A stretch of 64,000 bases of DNA from Iris pallida (GCA_029216955.1 JANAVB010015604.1:153241-217240), one strand, 5' to 3'. Positions 1 through 12,577 are shown, counted from the first letter of the stretch. Numbers and translations: made by a program. Notes: a model not told the origin generated them from the letters alone.

Positions 1-1583
1 GGAGGGAAATGCCATGATAGTATACATATGGGGTTGTTTGGGTTTTGCAAGTTCATGTTTGTGCCATATGTGTATACTTGGATGTTACTAGATATAGGCA
101 ATGTATTCACTTGGGTTGTGAATAGGCCTAGGCAGTTTGGTATAGCTTGGTAAGTCTAGATAGGGCTTGTACTACATTATTAGACTTCGTATAGCCTAGT
201 TTAGACAAGGTTGACCTAGTTTGACTTCTAGGGTTGACCAAAGTTGACCAAGAGTTGACTTTGGCCTAGATTGACTTAGAATCATGTAGAATGCATAGTA
301 GGACTCCATTTTACTATTCTGGACTTGTCGTGACTTGTGCTGTTCTGATTAGGAGCCAAACCCCACTCCTTGGACAGTACGTTTCATATTGGACACTCAG
401 ATACAGGCGAGTATATTCTCTGATCATTTTATATCCTGCTTAGAATTATTTTCTACAGTAGATTACTTTACTTGTACTGTCACGTTGGTCACACGGATTG
501 GTACTATATGGATCCCTTCTTGAGATATTATCCTTAGGGAGCATCGGGTACTACATGTTCTGTACGTTTCACTTACATGGCGTATCACTATGCTTCATTG
601 GTTCTTTGATCACTTACGACATATACTCTTATGATCGTAGAGTCTTCCTAGAATCCTTATCCCATTTATGGGACTACTATGTATCTCCTTCGGGGTCTAT
701 CACCTTCGGGGTCTACTACCCTTCGGGGGCTGTTATATAGCATCATATAACATAACCTGGCTGGATCCTTGTGTATTGATTGGGGGTACGGGGGAGTAGA
801 AATGGACATATGAATAATACCCAAGTAGTATCTTATCAGAATCTCTTCCATAGTGTCTTATCAGAATCTCCTATGCCATTTACATGTCTATATTATACTC
901 TGACTCACTAGTCACATGATAGTTCTCTATTTATAGTAGATATTTCTCTTACAGCTTTCTCTCTCTGTTTACATACTGCACATCTTTCAGTACTTGTATC
1001 TTACTTTACTGCATGATTATATCTTCTAACCTGCTATGATCTGTTGAGATGTACTGTACTCGCTCCTGTCCTGACTGGACCTGTTGAAAATATTACAGAG
1101 GACGATGAGGAGGCTTGCCTGGACACTTACTACGGGGCAGCCTTAGATGACACCTGCGAGCTGGACCCTCAGGAGGACCCAGCTCTAGCTGAGGAGATCA
1201 CCCCGATTGCCTAGTCTAGACTAGTTAGGCTTATCTTACTTTTGCAGTCTTGAGACATGTTTTAGTTAGACTTTATTTGGAGTTCAGAGTAGTATATATT
1301 CTTTCATCTGAGACCTTGTACTGATGGATATTGCTGGGATTATCTTAGACTTCTGCTATTTCATTTATTTATTTCCTTGAGTTCTATTTCATTTCGTGCT
1401 ATCTCTTCCTTAGTTGTGATTGAGTTTTACTGTTATGTCACCCCCATTCGGGAAGTATAAATTGTTTAGATGTATATTGTTAGATGTATGTTGTCCTAGG
1501 ACAGCGCTCTACCGCCGACACTGCGGCGTAGGCTGGGCATTGTTACGTTCTCGTACCCTCACAGTAGGTGCGGGTCGTGATAC
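1..1583 (+). mobile_element. Long LTR of a gypsy-type retrotransposon (copy A), cut by window start
   Basis: The stretch aligns by eye with 31030-32501, including the shared words ATCATGTAGAATGCATA, GATCTGTTGAGATGTACTGT and the final block GTTACGTTCTCGTACCCT. In copy B the LTR ends in GTGACA; here the end has decayed to GTGATAC near 1583. The left end lies outside the window. Relative to copy B it has extra sequence at about 1098-1225 that forms a short acidic open frame ending in TAG at 1213-1215. A run of CTTCGGGGTCTAC-like short repeats lies at 689-730. No gag or pol follows the LTR, so this is a solo or truncated LTR. The family is inferred from copy B, which is preceded by a gypsy polyprotein end. 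Confidence 0.75.
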
Positions 1584-1890
1584 TGCCCATCATGTTTACC
1601 ACGTCCACGTTATCTCTGAGTAAACATCCCGTACAGACAACCCCTGCGTTGTCGTACATTGATCGCAGAACTTCTACGTCCACATCACCTCTGAGTAGTT
1701 CCGCGTATCTTCCCGGAGTCATTCCTACCACGTCCATAATACCTATGAGTAGGAAGACTCCATCATTTGAACCCTATATTTGCCACGTCCACATTACCTC
1801 TGAGCAAACATGTCAGTTCTCCTAAACTTATTATCTGTACCTAAAAACTAAGGTACACAAAAGATAATAGGTCCACACAAATCATCAGGT
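1584..1890. repeat. Four degenerate copies of a CACGTCCA...CTCTGAG motif
   Basis: Between the LTR and the antisense PMD gene, a block resembling CCACGTCCACATTACCTCTG recurs at about 1599, 1674, 1729 and 1787, spaced roughly 55-75 bp. CACGTCC is a G-box-like core. No coding sequence is convincing here; the open frames in this interval are short and cover the repeats. The function is unknown. Confidence 0.5.
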
Positions 1891-1931
1891 TCATGACAGC
1901 AAAAATGAACATCCCACAAAAATTCTTCATT

Positions 1932-1939
1932 CTTTATTT
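1932..1939 (-). terminator. Poly(A) signal of the antisense PMD gene
   Basis: On the minus strand AAATAAAG lies about 65 bases downstream of the inferred original stop codon (2005-2007), where a plant near-upstream poly(A) element would be expected. This is an inference from position and sequence only. Confidence 0.4.
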
Positions 1940-2004
1940 AAAAGTAAAGAATTACATCCCCAGCAGGAGTTGCAAAATAATAAAAAAAGAAGAGACTACA
2001 ATCC

Positions 2005-5000
2005 CTAAGCATCTCCAGGATTGGCTGAAAGCTCTTCGATCCGACGCTTCAAGTATTCCGCCTGAGTCTCTGCGGTCGCCAGGACTCGACGTTCGACTTC
2101 TTGATGCATCATTTCTATGGCCTCAGGAGAAGTATCATCCTCATGCTTCTCGTCCAGCTGTTACCGTTGCTGGGCCAGGGAAAGAGCCTGGCGGGTGAAA
2201 GCCGCTTCCTCTTCCTTAGACGCTACATGTTCGGCTTGGACTCGCTCAACATCTAACAAGAGTTGGGCCCGCTGGTCTTCAAGGAGGCGAATCTTGGCAT
2301 TAACCTCCGCTATACTGGCGTCCAACGCAGCTCTCAACTCCACCTTCTCCTGTGCGGATTGAGATAGCCTCTCCACCGCCGCCTCAGCTTCGGCCACCTC
2401 ATGCTCCCAGATAGCCACGGTGGCCTGATAAGATGACTCATTTTCAGCGATCAACTTCTCCTTTTCTGTCACTATCAGAGCGGAGAGATCATTTCGCTGG
2501 ATACACTGAAACTCGAAAAGCAGCTGGTCGTGCTCAGCCACCGATGTCTCCAGAATCTCGGCCATATGATCATGGCCCTGGTGGGAACGTATCAGACCAA
2601 TGTGAGGGAGCGCTATGGTTTTTGCAATCGCGAAACTCCTATTGGCATTCATCACCGCCGATACGCCCCTTTGTAACATCTTGTACACCGTCTCAATGAT
2701 AAACTTCACGTACTCATCCGCATCCGCCAGCACATGCGGCGTCATAGAGGGAGTTGAAGGAGCTGCTCTAGATGGCGGACCAGAAGAAGATCCGCCGACT
2801 TTAATCTGCGAGGCTGAAACCTCGGCGGACTCCCCCTCAACAGGGGCATGAACTTCGCCACTGGCCCGAGGATCCAAAAGAGCGGAAGGAGCCGAGAGGG
2901 GCATCGATATCGTACCCCAAGTGGAAGGAGAAACGGGGGGTTCCAGCAAACCCTTACCCTTCCCAAGCTCGGAGAGACCACCAACGTCATGAGCTATCTC
3001 CTCCATCTTCAACATACTGTCAGCAGGCCGCACGGGACCTTCCCCCTCTGGCAAAGCAGCGAGATCAGCACTTGTTTCCTGACTCGACTCCCCTAGAGTC
3101 AGGCTTGGCGGACGAGTCTCACCTTCCTCATCGGATCCCTCCGCGGGGATAGAATCTGTCGCTGCCTCCTGGTCGGCAGCCACCTCAGCCTCCGCTGCTG
3201 GGTCTGGGGTAGGGCTCGGCAACGATATAGCTAACCTTCCCTCATCATGACAAGGAGGGGAATCTGCCCTCTCCTCTGTTTTGATTATGTCTGTTGCTCC
3301 CACAACAGGCTCACTCATCTCTAGAGGAACGTCATCTGAAGACGATGAACTACACTCCACTTCCTCATCCGGAAGCCCCTTATCTGCTGGGTCCTTAATG
3401 TCAAAGGCCCCTACGGCAGCTTGAACCCTCCCGGGAACTGCTTCAACCTCAGCTTCCCTTCCAACATAATTTGGAGATACTAAAATCGCCACAGGAACGA
3501 CATCGTCCGGATTCTCCTCCGCGGGAGACATCACAATCGGAGGAATGCGCTCTTCAGATGAGCCCGCCACCTCCTTTGGTCTGCTGGTACACGATTTTGG
3601 AGTTCGGGGTCTCCTTTTCAGCGACTTCTACAAAAAAAGAAAAGCATATGTCACAAAATGGTGGAACTAACCAGACTATGTGGGAGTCCTTATCTCCACA
3701 GGAGCTGAGTCTGTTGACATTGTCGGTGACAATGCCTTCTTCTGTCGCTTCGACGCAGAAGAGCCAGCCTCTGTATCAGCACATCTCTTCGACTGCTCGG
3801 CCGAGGGCTCTGTTTGACCCCCCGTGGATACGGCAGGGGTACCTCGATAACCCACCTCTGGCGGACGGTACGATCGAGCCTTCGCCAACAGATTCCCAGT
3901 TGCCTCTAACTGGGTGCCGACAATAAAACTGGTCTCTCGATCATATCCAGGAGGCACGACATTCATGGCACAGTAAAATTTGGCAGCCAAAAAAAGAATC
4001 GGCAGCCGCAGATTCTGAACAGGCAGCGTAAAATGAGCTTCGGTGCATCCGGCATTATAGTAATGCCAAGCTCGTGCACCGTCCAGCAAACTTCCAGTAT
4101 ACCCCAGGTTAATACTGGGATTCTCCAACATCAGCTGAGCATAACTGAATTGTTGTGCAAAAAAGGCTAGACAAGTATGGTTCCAGGTAACACTGGTTTC
4201 TATTTCGATATACCAGATGGGACGGCCAGATGCTTTGCAACTAGCGGAATCCCCATGGAGGCAGAGTGGTGGCATCTTCATCCGTATCCGTTAAGTCTTC
4301 GTTGGCCTCAAAACCCAAGAAGACGGGGACAACCTTGGTGATCTCCCACCCCTGAAGGTGGGATAAAACTTTTCTGCAAACAGGAACACCAGTATGCAGC
4401 CAGCTCTTTTGGCGGAAATGGCGGAGGAATGCGTCTCCGGCTCTGTGGTCTTCTTCCGAGCTCGGGCTCATCACGTTGGGATGGTGCAAAATTAACCACC
4501 CCATCAAGTAATGAAACAGCAGTTCGGCACAGAAAAAATTGTAATTCCTACCTCGTACATGAACCACATTTCCTGTAAATTCTCGTAAACCACGCAGCAG
4601 GTTACACACCATTACAGGGAGTAGAGCCAGGCGACGACCAAAAACCAACCTTACAGCCGGCAGGATTAAGTTTCGGGTCACTCTCTCCACAGAGCCTAAC
4701 CCGCCCGAAAAGACGTAATCCCGAAGCCAAATCATTAGATAAGCAGCCAACACTGCTTTGGACGACATCCGATGAGTAAGGTCCAGAAGCAGCTATAGGA
4801 ACGCTCATCCGACACCTGGTCCTCATTTTTCGAGGGATTCTTCTCATTTAGCCAGCTCATTTCAGAGAGCACCTCTCTACTGGAAAGTGCTGGCAGAGTT
4901 GTAAACTGAGAGAGATCTTCCTTGTCTTGCTTAAAGACATAATCTCTCCAAGCAGTCACATGAGGCTGTGACCCACCCTTTTCCCTCTTCTGCATATAAT

Positions 5001-6653
5001 AATGAAGACTCGCTACTTCCTTAAAGACGGCCATCATCTCCTCCGCTTTGTCCCCCAGGACTTGGAACTCCTCGTTGGTCGGAAAGTATTCCTCATAAGG
5101 TTCTGATCTCCAAGGGAGCCTTGACACCTCATACATTTCAAGAAGTGCGAGTCCCAGCTCCCCCACCGGAGTGAAGAAAGTCCCGGTCTGGGTGTTAAAC
5201 ATCTCCAGAAGCACGAGGAACATATGTCTGTTGATCTCGACGCCTGCCTGGGTAGCACGGATTGCGGCAGTCAGCCCAATCTCTCGAAGTTCGGTTCGAA
5301 ACTGTGTCAGAACCCAGAGCGTCAGCTTGTCCCACTTGGAAACATAGTGACACCAACCCTCTGCTCAAAATTTATCTTTCCGGTACAACTGCTTCAACAA
5401 CAGCATACGATTTGCAAAAGTCGAAGCGCTAAAAGCAAATGTGTTGATAGGGACGTCACTGTAAATGCTCCCAGGACGCAGAGTCCGCTAGGTGAAAGAA
5501 GGCCCAGTCCGGATGGCGGCCAAAGTATCCCTCTGTTTGGAGGTAGCGTCGATCGTGATGGTGCCTGCCACCGCTCCCCCCTGAGACGGGGTTAGCTCCC
5601 AAGACATCCTCCTCTTGGTAGCAAGGCAAAAGAAAGCCGTCAAAGGCCATTGACGCTCAAGTTGCTTAACAGTCATGTGCACCCCTCTTGCTGTAAAGAA
5701 CCAATCTTCCTTGATCTTCAACACCTTTGCTTCGGTAGAAGTAAGGCGGTCCCCAAACAAGAACTCAGGCTTCAAGAAAGTCACGTTATCAGAAATGGCA
5801 AATTTTAAAATGCCACTCTCCATCATCCGTTGGAGGAACCCATGTTGTTGTTCCCGGATTTGGGTCATTCTCTCAGGAGGCTGGTCCAGCATAATGGCAG
5901 CGTAGGCAGGGTTTATCACCTCCTCGTCATAATCTACTCCCATCTGACAGAGAGTAGTGTCCAGAAGCACTTCATTTAGGAGCGGGATGGTCATCGACAC
6001 TGGGTCAGCAAAAGAAGTCAAAAACTCAGATATATTAGAACAACAAAAAAACTCTGAGTTACGCTCTCATCAGAAGCGCATACACTGAACCAAGGCTCAG
6101 GCGCATCTGGAAGGAAGCTTCGTCGCATCATCAGGGTCTAAACCCATGCGCGTCAGCAGTGAAGCTTCGGCGCATCATCAGGGTCTAAACCCATACGCGT
6201 CAGCAGTGAAGCTTCGGCGCATCATCAGGGTATAAACCCATGCACGTCAGTAGGGAAGCTTCAACACATCATCAGGGTCTAAACCCGTGCGCGTCAGCAG
6301 TGAAGCTTCGGCGCATCATCAGGGTCATCATCAGGGTCTAAACCCATGCGCGTCAGCAGGGAAGCTTCGGCGCATCATCAGGGTGTAAACCCATACTCGT
6401 CAGCAGGGAAGCTTCGGCGCATCATCAGGGTCTAAACCCATGCGCGTCGGCAGAAAAGCTTCAGCACATCATCAGGACTCACAGTCCATGCCCATATACG
6501 AAAGAAAAATATGGTAGAATGATGAAACCTACCAGTCACCGCCGGCCGAACGTCGACGGGCGTCCGGGGGACATCATCCGCAACAGCCTCCACAGGTTCT
6601 TTTCCTTTGCCTCATCCTCGGCCAGCACCACCGCGAGGAGTCTTGGGGGCCAT
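2005..6653 (-). pseudogene. Plant mobile domain (PMD, aminotransferase-like) transposon gene with coiled-coil tail, decayed
   Basis: Exon 1 starts at ATG 6653 (MAPKTPRGGAG...), has an in-frame TGA after about 13 codons, and ends at 6533 before a GTAGGT donor. The first intron holds a 47-bp minisatellite. Exon 2 begins near 6040 and encodes the domain body, including GTFFTPVGELGLALLEMYEV near 5170-5110, a pattern typical of PMD proteins. It is broken by TAG near 5487, TGA near 5365 and frameshifts near 4795 and 4260. A second intron ends at a TTTTTTTGTAG acceptor near 3630. Exon 3 encodes an acidic, Ser/Pro-rich linker and then a heptad-rich coiled coil; TAA at 2161-2163 interrupts it and the frame resumes to TAG at 2005-2007. 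PMD proteins are known from MAIN-like host proteins and from plant transposons. Here an LTR-type promoter on the opposite strand lies behind the gene, so an antisense extra ORF of a Tat-type gypsy element is my preferred reading. Confidence 0.7.
6115..6510. repeat. 47-bp minisatellite in intron 1 of the PMD gene
   Basis: Seven full units and one partial unit begin at 6115, 6162, 6209, 6256, 6303, 6362, 6409 and 6456, each opening with AAGCTTCGGCGCATCATCAG. The 6303 unit is 59 bp because ATCATCAGGGTC is doubled. Units contain GCGCAT and ATGCGCG, the same hexamer that recurs through 6.9-8.9 kb. Direct repeats lie without unique spacers, so this is not a CRISPR. Confidence 0.95.
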
Positions 6654-6745
6654 CTCGTGAAAGAAGAAGTTTAGAGTTTTTCGAAAGAAGAACTCTAGAG
6701 AAGAAGAAAGCAAAGTGAAGAAGAACCCTCTCTCTCCATCAGACG

Positions 6746-6757
6746 CCTATTTATAGG
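6746..6757 (-). promoter_or_regulatory. TATA box of the antisense PMD gene
   Basis: CCTATAAATAGG on the minus strand lies about 95 bp upstream of the ATG at 6653. It is followed by a CT-rich leader (TTCTTCTTC repeats at 6720-6655), as in many plant 5' UTRs. This suggests the antisense gene had its own promoter and was not read from an LTR. Confidence 0.65.
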
Positions 6758-6767
6758 CATAGACATA

Positions 6768-8890
6768 CGCGAAAACCGATGAGGAGTGACATCAGCCGCT
6801 GCCTCGGGTTCCATGAAGTGATAACCGCAAATAAATTCAAAAAGATCATCATTAATCCTTTTGGTTACTTCGAAGCGTTATCATTTGCATTAACTGAGAG
6901 GAGCATGCGCCACATCATTGATGTGCGGAACACTCATGCGCCCGAACAGTCATGCGCCCCGTTGAAGACAGCACCATGCTTCTTATTCAAAGTATTCCAA
7001 AACTTGACAAAAAGTTTTAGAAACATTGAAGGGGGTCTTGTAGAAGCATGAAATTTCAGATCCAGAAATCCTATGCGCCTAACACTACATGCGCCAGGAA
7101 GCTCAGATGAAGTACTTGACATAGCAAACGGCAAAAGCTTAGACATTAAAAGAAGATTTTTATTTCATATAAAAGTCTATTACATGTCTAAAAAAGGCTG
7201 AACAAAGGAAAACTTCTATAAAAAGACCCTAAGTCTACAGCCTGGTGCAGCAACCACCATGCGCTCTCAAACAGGCACATCTCTTCTGCATCTCAGTTTG
7301 GCGCATCACTTCAGCGTCTCAGCCAGGTGCATCCCTTCAGCAGCTCAGTTATGTGCCGTCCTTCAGCGTCTCAGTCAGGCGCATCTCTTCGGCATCTCAG
7401 TCAGGCGCATCTCTTCAAGAGCCTCAGTTATATGCATCATGAAGTCTCAGCATATGCGCATTACCTCGACCCGATCAAATGCTTCGACTAATGAAGCATT
7501 TATTGAGCAGAACGAGGGTGGGCAATCAACCCCCTACCTAGAGGAAGAGCTCTCTAAAGCCCAAGGAAGAAGAGAGCACCGCAATCGACCCGCGGCAAAA
7601 TGAGGCTTTCAACACAACCAGAATGGGCAACACCCACTCTAGCAGGAGGAGGAGCTCTCCCAAAGCCCAAGAAAGATGATCGGAGCACCACAATTCCGAT
7701 CTACGGCTCTTCCAGCATAACGGAGATGAGGCTCAAGCATCCCGATCTTTGGATACAACAGGCATCTTTCGCCTGCCTCAGAAGCCCTCGACTCCGACTT
7801 TTGGATGTAGCAGTCACCTTCAAGTACATAAATGAAGACAATACGTCCCATCTTCACCCTCGAGAACATCTCGTCAACAGAATGTGCTTGAGAAAACAAG
7901 TTTATTTCGGGAGGACATGAGAGAACGAGAGGCAAACTCTCTCCTTGCCACTATTTATCGGCCGGGAAATCAAACCCATGCGCCAAGAGGCAGGCTCTCC
8001 GAATCCCGTGCAATAAACTTGTATTAATGGTGATGAACCTGACGCTTCAGATTCAGCCAAGTCAAAATGGCTATTTAAAGCACTTGAAGAACGTAACCGT
8101 CGAGCCAGTAAAGACGTGTCATGCAAACGGATGCACCGGTCAGACCGCGCATCATTCTAACGCACCCACCAGCACAAAGTGCCTTGTAAGGATGCGTCCC
8201 ATGCGTCCCCATGTGCCTTGTAGAATGCAGATCGATGTGCCCACTCAACAGCCCATCACCCGTTAAAGAACATTAAATGCTGAAGTCTGACACAACAGCG
8301 GCCAGTCCCCGAGGACTGAACAGTTGACAGCTTTTTCAGAAGACGAAGCGTCGCTGACGTCGACATCATCATTACTTCCCTCCGACGGTTACAAGCCACA
8401 TGGCCGCCCAACATTTCGCATGCGCCTTCGCAGCCATGTGTCCAAATCTCTGCATGCGCCTCAAAAGCCATGTGCCTCAGACTTTTCTCTGATCCCTAAA
8501 GACAGAAGTCAAAGTCACTACTGAAGCCTCGCATGCGCCTCAAAAGTCGTACGCCCAGACTGGTTCGTGATTCCTAAAGGTTACAAGCCAAAGTCTCCTC
8601 ATGCGCCCAATCCCAAGCGCATCCTATCAGATTACTCTCCACCAAATCCGAGATCTTTGAGCAACTAATACGTGCCACGTGTCTCTTGACTCGGTTCAGC
8701 CGATGAAGGGGTGCTAATTACCCAAGATCTCAGTAACCGAATGATCTTCTCCATTGCTACATGTTAGCTCTGCCGTAGCCCACAAATACAACGAGAAGAG
8801 TTCAACTCCTCAATCCGAGCGCGCCTCTATGCGCCTCCATCAGCAATCACCATGTGGCATCCCCACAAACCGGTGCATCCTATATATGTA
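6768..8890. other. Non-coding region saturated with ATGCGC/GCGCAT
   Basis: About twenty copies of ATGCGC or GCGCAT, most as CATGCGCC or GGCGCATC, are scattered at for example 6906, 6936, 6952, 7071, 7089, 7259, 7302, 7379, 7404, 7979, 8419, 8454, 8533, 8600 and 8830. About 1-2 would be expected by chance in 2.1 kb. No open frame here looks like a protein. A partly duplicated block (GAGCTCTC...AAAGCCCAAG) lies at about 7546 and 7650. A TATA-like CTATTTAT at 7952 faces left. The interval probably includes the U3 part of the LTR whose promoter lies at 8914. Confidence 0.6.
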
Positions 8891-9216
8891 CGCATGAGCA
8901 GCCAGCCTGCAGACTATAAATAAAGGGATCACTTCCTTCTGACAGAGGCCACAAACCTACGAACACACACACAGAGAGGCAGATACGGACACTCAACGTC
9001 TTCTTCTTCTCCGTGAGCTCTAGCACCCAGAGCAACTCAGACCTTCAGAGAACCTACAACCGTCGTCAGATCGTCAATGGAGTCAACGTATTACCACTCG
9101 CTCCATCGGCACAAGGGACCCAGATAAACAAAAGTGTTCTCCTAGGACTACGTCTAAATCCTACATTGTAACACTGTTCTGTTTGTAATTGAAATTTACA
9201 ATAAAAAGATTTTCAT
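8891..9216 (+). promoter_or_regulatory. LTR-like promoter, leader and poly(A) signal
   Basis: CTATAAATAAAG at 8914-8925 is a good TATA box, followed by an R/U5-like leader with a CT-rich stretch near 9000. About 280 bp later AATAAAAAG (near 9199) forms a poly(A) signal ahead of TTTTCA and TGGCAA. TATA, short transcript and poly(A) in this spacing fit the right half of an LTR. I could not fix the LTR left end or find its partner, so the assignment to the PMD-bearing element is inference. Confidence 0.45.
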
Positions 9217-9220
9217 GGCA

Positions 9221-9221
<1 letters not shown>

Positions 9222-9271
<50 letters not shown>

Positions 9272-9281
9272 GGAGAGAGAG

Positions 9282-9312
<31 letters not shown>
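9222..9312. repeat. (TA)n, (GA)n and (CA)n microsatellites
   Basis: A TA tract at about 9222-9266 passes into GAGAGGGAGAGAGAGA and then a CA tract to 9312, a compound simple-sequence repeat. Confidence 0.95.
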
Positions 9313-9317
<5 letters not shown>

Positions 9318-9787
9318 TACCAAAATTTTCCAAATCGATAAATATAAAATATTGGAAGTGCAACGATGGATAATATGAGCTAATTAGTGGCTAGAATTTA
9401 TAAAAATGATATAAATGCATTGTAAGTGCTTTGATAATTTTTAAAATTTTCTACAATTTATTATGTATATTTAAAGGCCAAAAACCATTTATTAATATTT
9501 AATTATAGCCTTTAGGAATTTAAAAAATATATATTTTGTAGGAATTTGAACCCCCAAATTTCTACAGTAGGAAAGAACCATTATTTTTATAATTTCTCCT
9601 ACTTTTCATAATTTTCATAATTTATTTTATATGTATGTATATTTAATTAAGCTCAAACTAGTTATTGAATAGGGTTTCCAAATAAAGAAAAGAAAAAGAA
9701 AATATAAAAAAAACCAAAAACAGTGACCCAAATTCGCACCTACATGGGAGTCCCGTGGGTCAATCCTATGTTAGACCAGTATTCGTA
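9313..9787. other. AT-rich spacer, target of gypsy-1
   Basis: I see no coding sequence or element ends here. The sequence stops at a T run that borders gypsy-1 and probably continued originally into 26414. Confidence 0.5.
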
Positions 9788-9792
9788 TTTTT

Positions 9793-12577
9793 TGTTACGA
9801 TCCGATCTCAAATTGTTGGGTCGAATCGGATCATGCCCAGCCTGTACCATTGTGAGACGGCGGCAGTAAGTTGTTTGTATATGCAGGTAATCTCAACAAC
9901 AATTATATTTGTCACAATTTTGATATTATGAACATTTAAAACTTTTGTTCAATAATTGAAAGTACAACTAAAATTAAAATACTGAAATGAAAAGTCTGCA
10001 ACTCTAACATAGAGAAGAATGAAAATCAACTAGCTAAATGGTCGGCCATCGACCTCGGGATCAGCGTCATCTAAGTGAGACTCTGGAAGCACCGCAGGGT
10101 ACAGCATGGGATCATAATAGCTATTGAACAATAGGTCAGCATCATCAATGTTGCCTATGGGGGGGATCCAGTCAGGAAAGGAGCAAAGTACGAGTATATA
10201 TCTAACATTTCAAATAATAACGAAAATATGCAATTTCAAACAGTTTGAAATACTTGAATAATATTTTTCGGCAATTTTCAGCAATTCAATATTTGAAATA
10301 ATGTGATTTGAATAGGTATAATATATGACCGGCTTGGGTTGTACGATAGCATCCTAGCGATGCGATACGGCTTATCCCCATGTGTAAGAGGGGTTAGCTC
10401 GCACAATAATACAATATGAGGGTATTGGTCATAAACGCTACACTACTCCCCCAATGTCTCCACAATCAATAGTTGAACCCTAGGAGAGAGTTCCGTGTAG
10501 CAATGTGCTTTAAGCATGCAAGATAATAATTAATAATTAAAATATAATAAAAGATAACCGTACTTGTCTTTGCTGTTGACTGGATTGAGGTGTCGGTACT
10601 GGAGAGGAAGTCAGTTATGTCCACGAATTCCTACAGTTGAGAATCCTGACTTAGAATCATAGATAAGCCATTTCTAAGTGTGCTAGTTACCATCTCTAAA
10701 AGTAGGTCTTAGTCCAGTTTTAAGTTGTTTTAATTAATCTAATGAGCAATACTCTAACGTCGCAACTACAATTATCAATTTACAAAACAGAGTCAATTTA
10801 TTGTTTTATTGGGAAAGATAGCATTTTCAGGTTTTTTATCAAAACTTGGTATTTCATAATATATATACAACTAAGGTTTTCTTTAAGTGATAAAAAACAT
10901 GAATCTGTTAATTTACTAATAATTTTACTTAATGTGAGAAATCCTTATTAATTTTCATATATATAAAATAATTAGTAGCAAATTAATTACGCGCCTAACT
11001 ATGAAATCAACAATTTCAGAAAATAACCAAAAATCTACACTACACAAACCAGAAAGAACGGAAAAACCTAAGCTACACAAATACAGGACCACAGAGAATA
11101 AAATAAAAGCTGGACTTATGTCCTTACAAATATTACATAAATTAAATTAAAATAAAACTGAGACAAGCTTTGAGTGTCGTGAAATGGTCCAATCAAAAAG
11201 GTCGAGGCCCTGCACCCAAAATACTCTAGGCCAGTAACAAGTTCTAAATAAAATTTAATTATAAAAATATGGAATAGGGTAAGTCTCAGACTTGGTTATA
11301 CAAATCTCATGTTGCATTTTAGCTTATGCCTCAACGTCCGAAAATATCGGTTTCGTTTATATTTCGCTAGGGCCCATGGACCGATACGGTCATCACCCGA
11401 AAGTGGTATCCGAAAGCCAACCAACACAAAAATCGTCAAATTTCAGGAACTGAACTCGAGAAATAAACCAAAAAGGTTTTCAAAATATTTTAGAAAAATC
11501 GGGCAGCATTGGCGAGTCCCATACAAAATCCAGTATAACTCCAGCCTTCCAAATTCCCTCCACCAAAACACATAATCATTTCCCAATCATTTCCATAAGC
11601 CAAACCAAAGGAAAAAACACAAAAACTCATGAAAATATAGCCACAGGTGTATAAGAAAATATCCACAAAACCGAAACTAGAATTAACTAGGCCACATAAT
11701 GATTTCGAAAGGAGTTCGAAAAGTCCTAAACCAAAACTACAATAAATCGAGCCGATTCCCATAGCGGGAACGGAGACCATGTCATCATTGACTCTACGGG
11801 AGGGACGAACTACTGTGATAAATTAAAAATTACCCAATATCCGTTTGTCGGGGAGCCGCAGGATAACTCGGGAATACCGAAACAGCGTTCGGACAACGGA
11901 TCGATGCTCGGAACAACGATGGACAGTGGGCAACGATGTCACGGGGTCACTAAGCACGGGATCAGGAAGGCGGAGATGGGAGGCGGCCGCGAGGGGGTCG
12001 TCGGGCTCGACGCGCAGGGGGTCGCCGGGCTTGGCACGCAGGGGGGTCGCAGGCGCACAGGGGGTCGGGTTCGGGTGGTGGCCGGGGTCGCTGGGCTCGG
12101 GCGCTGGCCGAGGTAGTTCGGGTTAGGGCTAGAACTTTTGGAAAATTAGGAAAAGTGAGGATGAGGATGGAGAAGGATATGGGGGTTTATATAGGGAGTG
12201 AAGCTAGGGGTTACGAGAAGAGGAAAAGGTGAGGTCGACGGCGGTTACGGGAAGGGAAAAGGGGTCATGGCGATTTCGGAAGGGGAAGGGAAGGAGTCCG
12301 GGTGTCAATGAAAGGGAAGGTTCTGAGAAAGGAAAGGAATTCTTTAACTTCCTTTAAAAAGGAAATATGTATATATAGATATACAAAAGGATTAAAAGTT
12401 GGTTTCAAAAAAAATCGAGATTGGGTTCGATTTCGGAAACTGACCAAACTAAAAATTCAATGAATAATTTAAAAAAATGATTTTCTAAATAATAATAATA
12501 AAAAAAAACTGACCAAACTAATTAGTAAACAAAATCCAACAATTAAAAAAATAAATCTAAAATTTACGGGTTTTACA
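9793..12577 (-). repeat. gypsy-1 3' LTR
   Basis: On the minus strand it begins TGTAAAACCCG at 12577 and ends in GATCGTAACA at 9793, where the partner ends in GGGTCGTGACA. It contains the block seen again at 24060-25000 (TAGCATCCTAGCGATGCG) and a GC-rich segment at 11850-12120 that matches 25640-25900. No coding frame in it is credible. The 96-residue minus frame near 11490-11780 is mirrored in the other LTR only because the DNA is duplicated. Confidence 0.93.

Noticed and set aside
2161..3096. Plus-strand frames opposite the coiled-coil exon
   Set aside because: They are shadows of the minus-strand PMD gene, which has the protein-like composition and splice signals.
6115..6510. Regular 47-bp repeats resembling a CRISPR array
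   Set aside because: Units follow one another without unique spacers, and the context is a plant intron.
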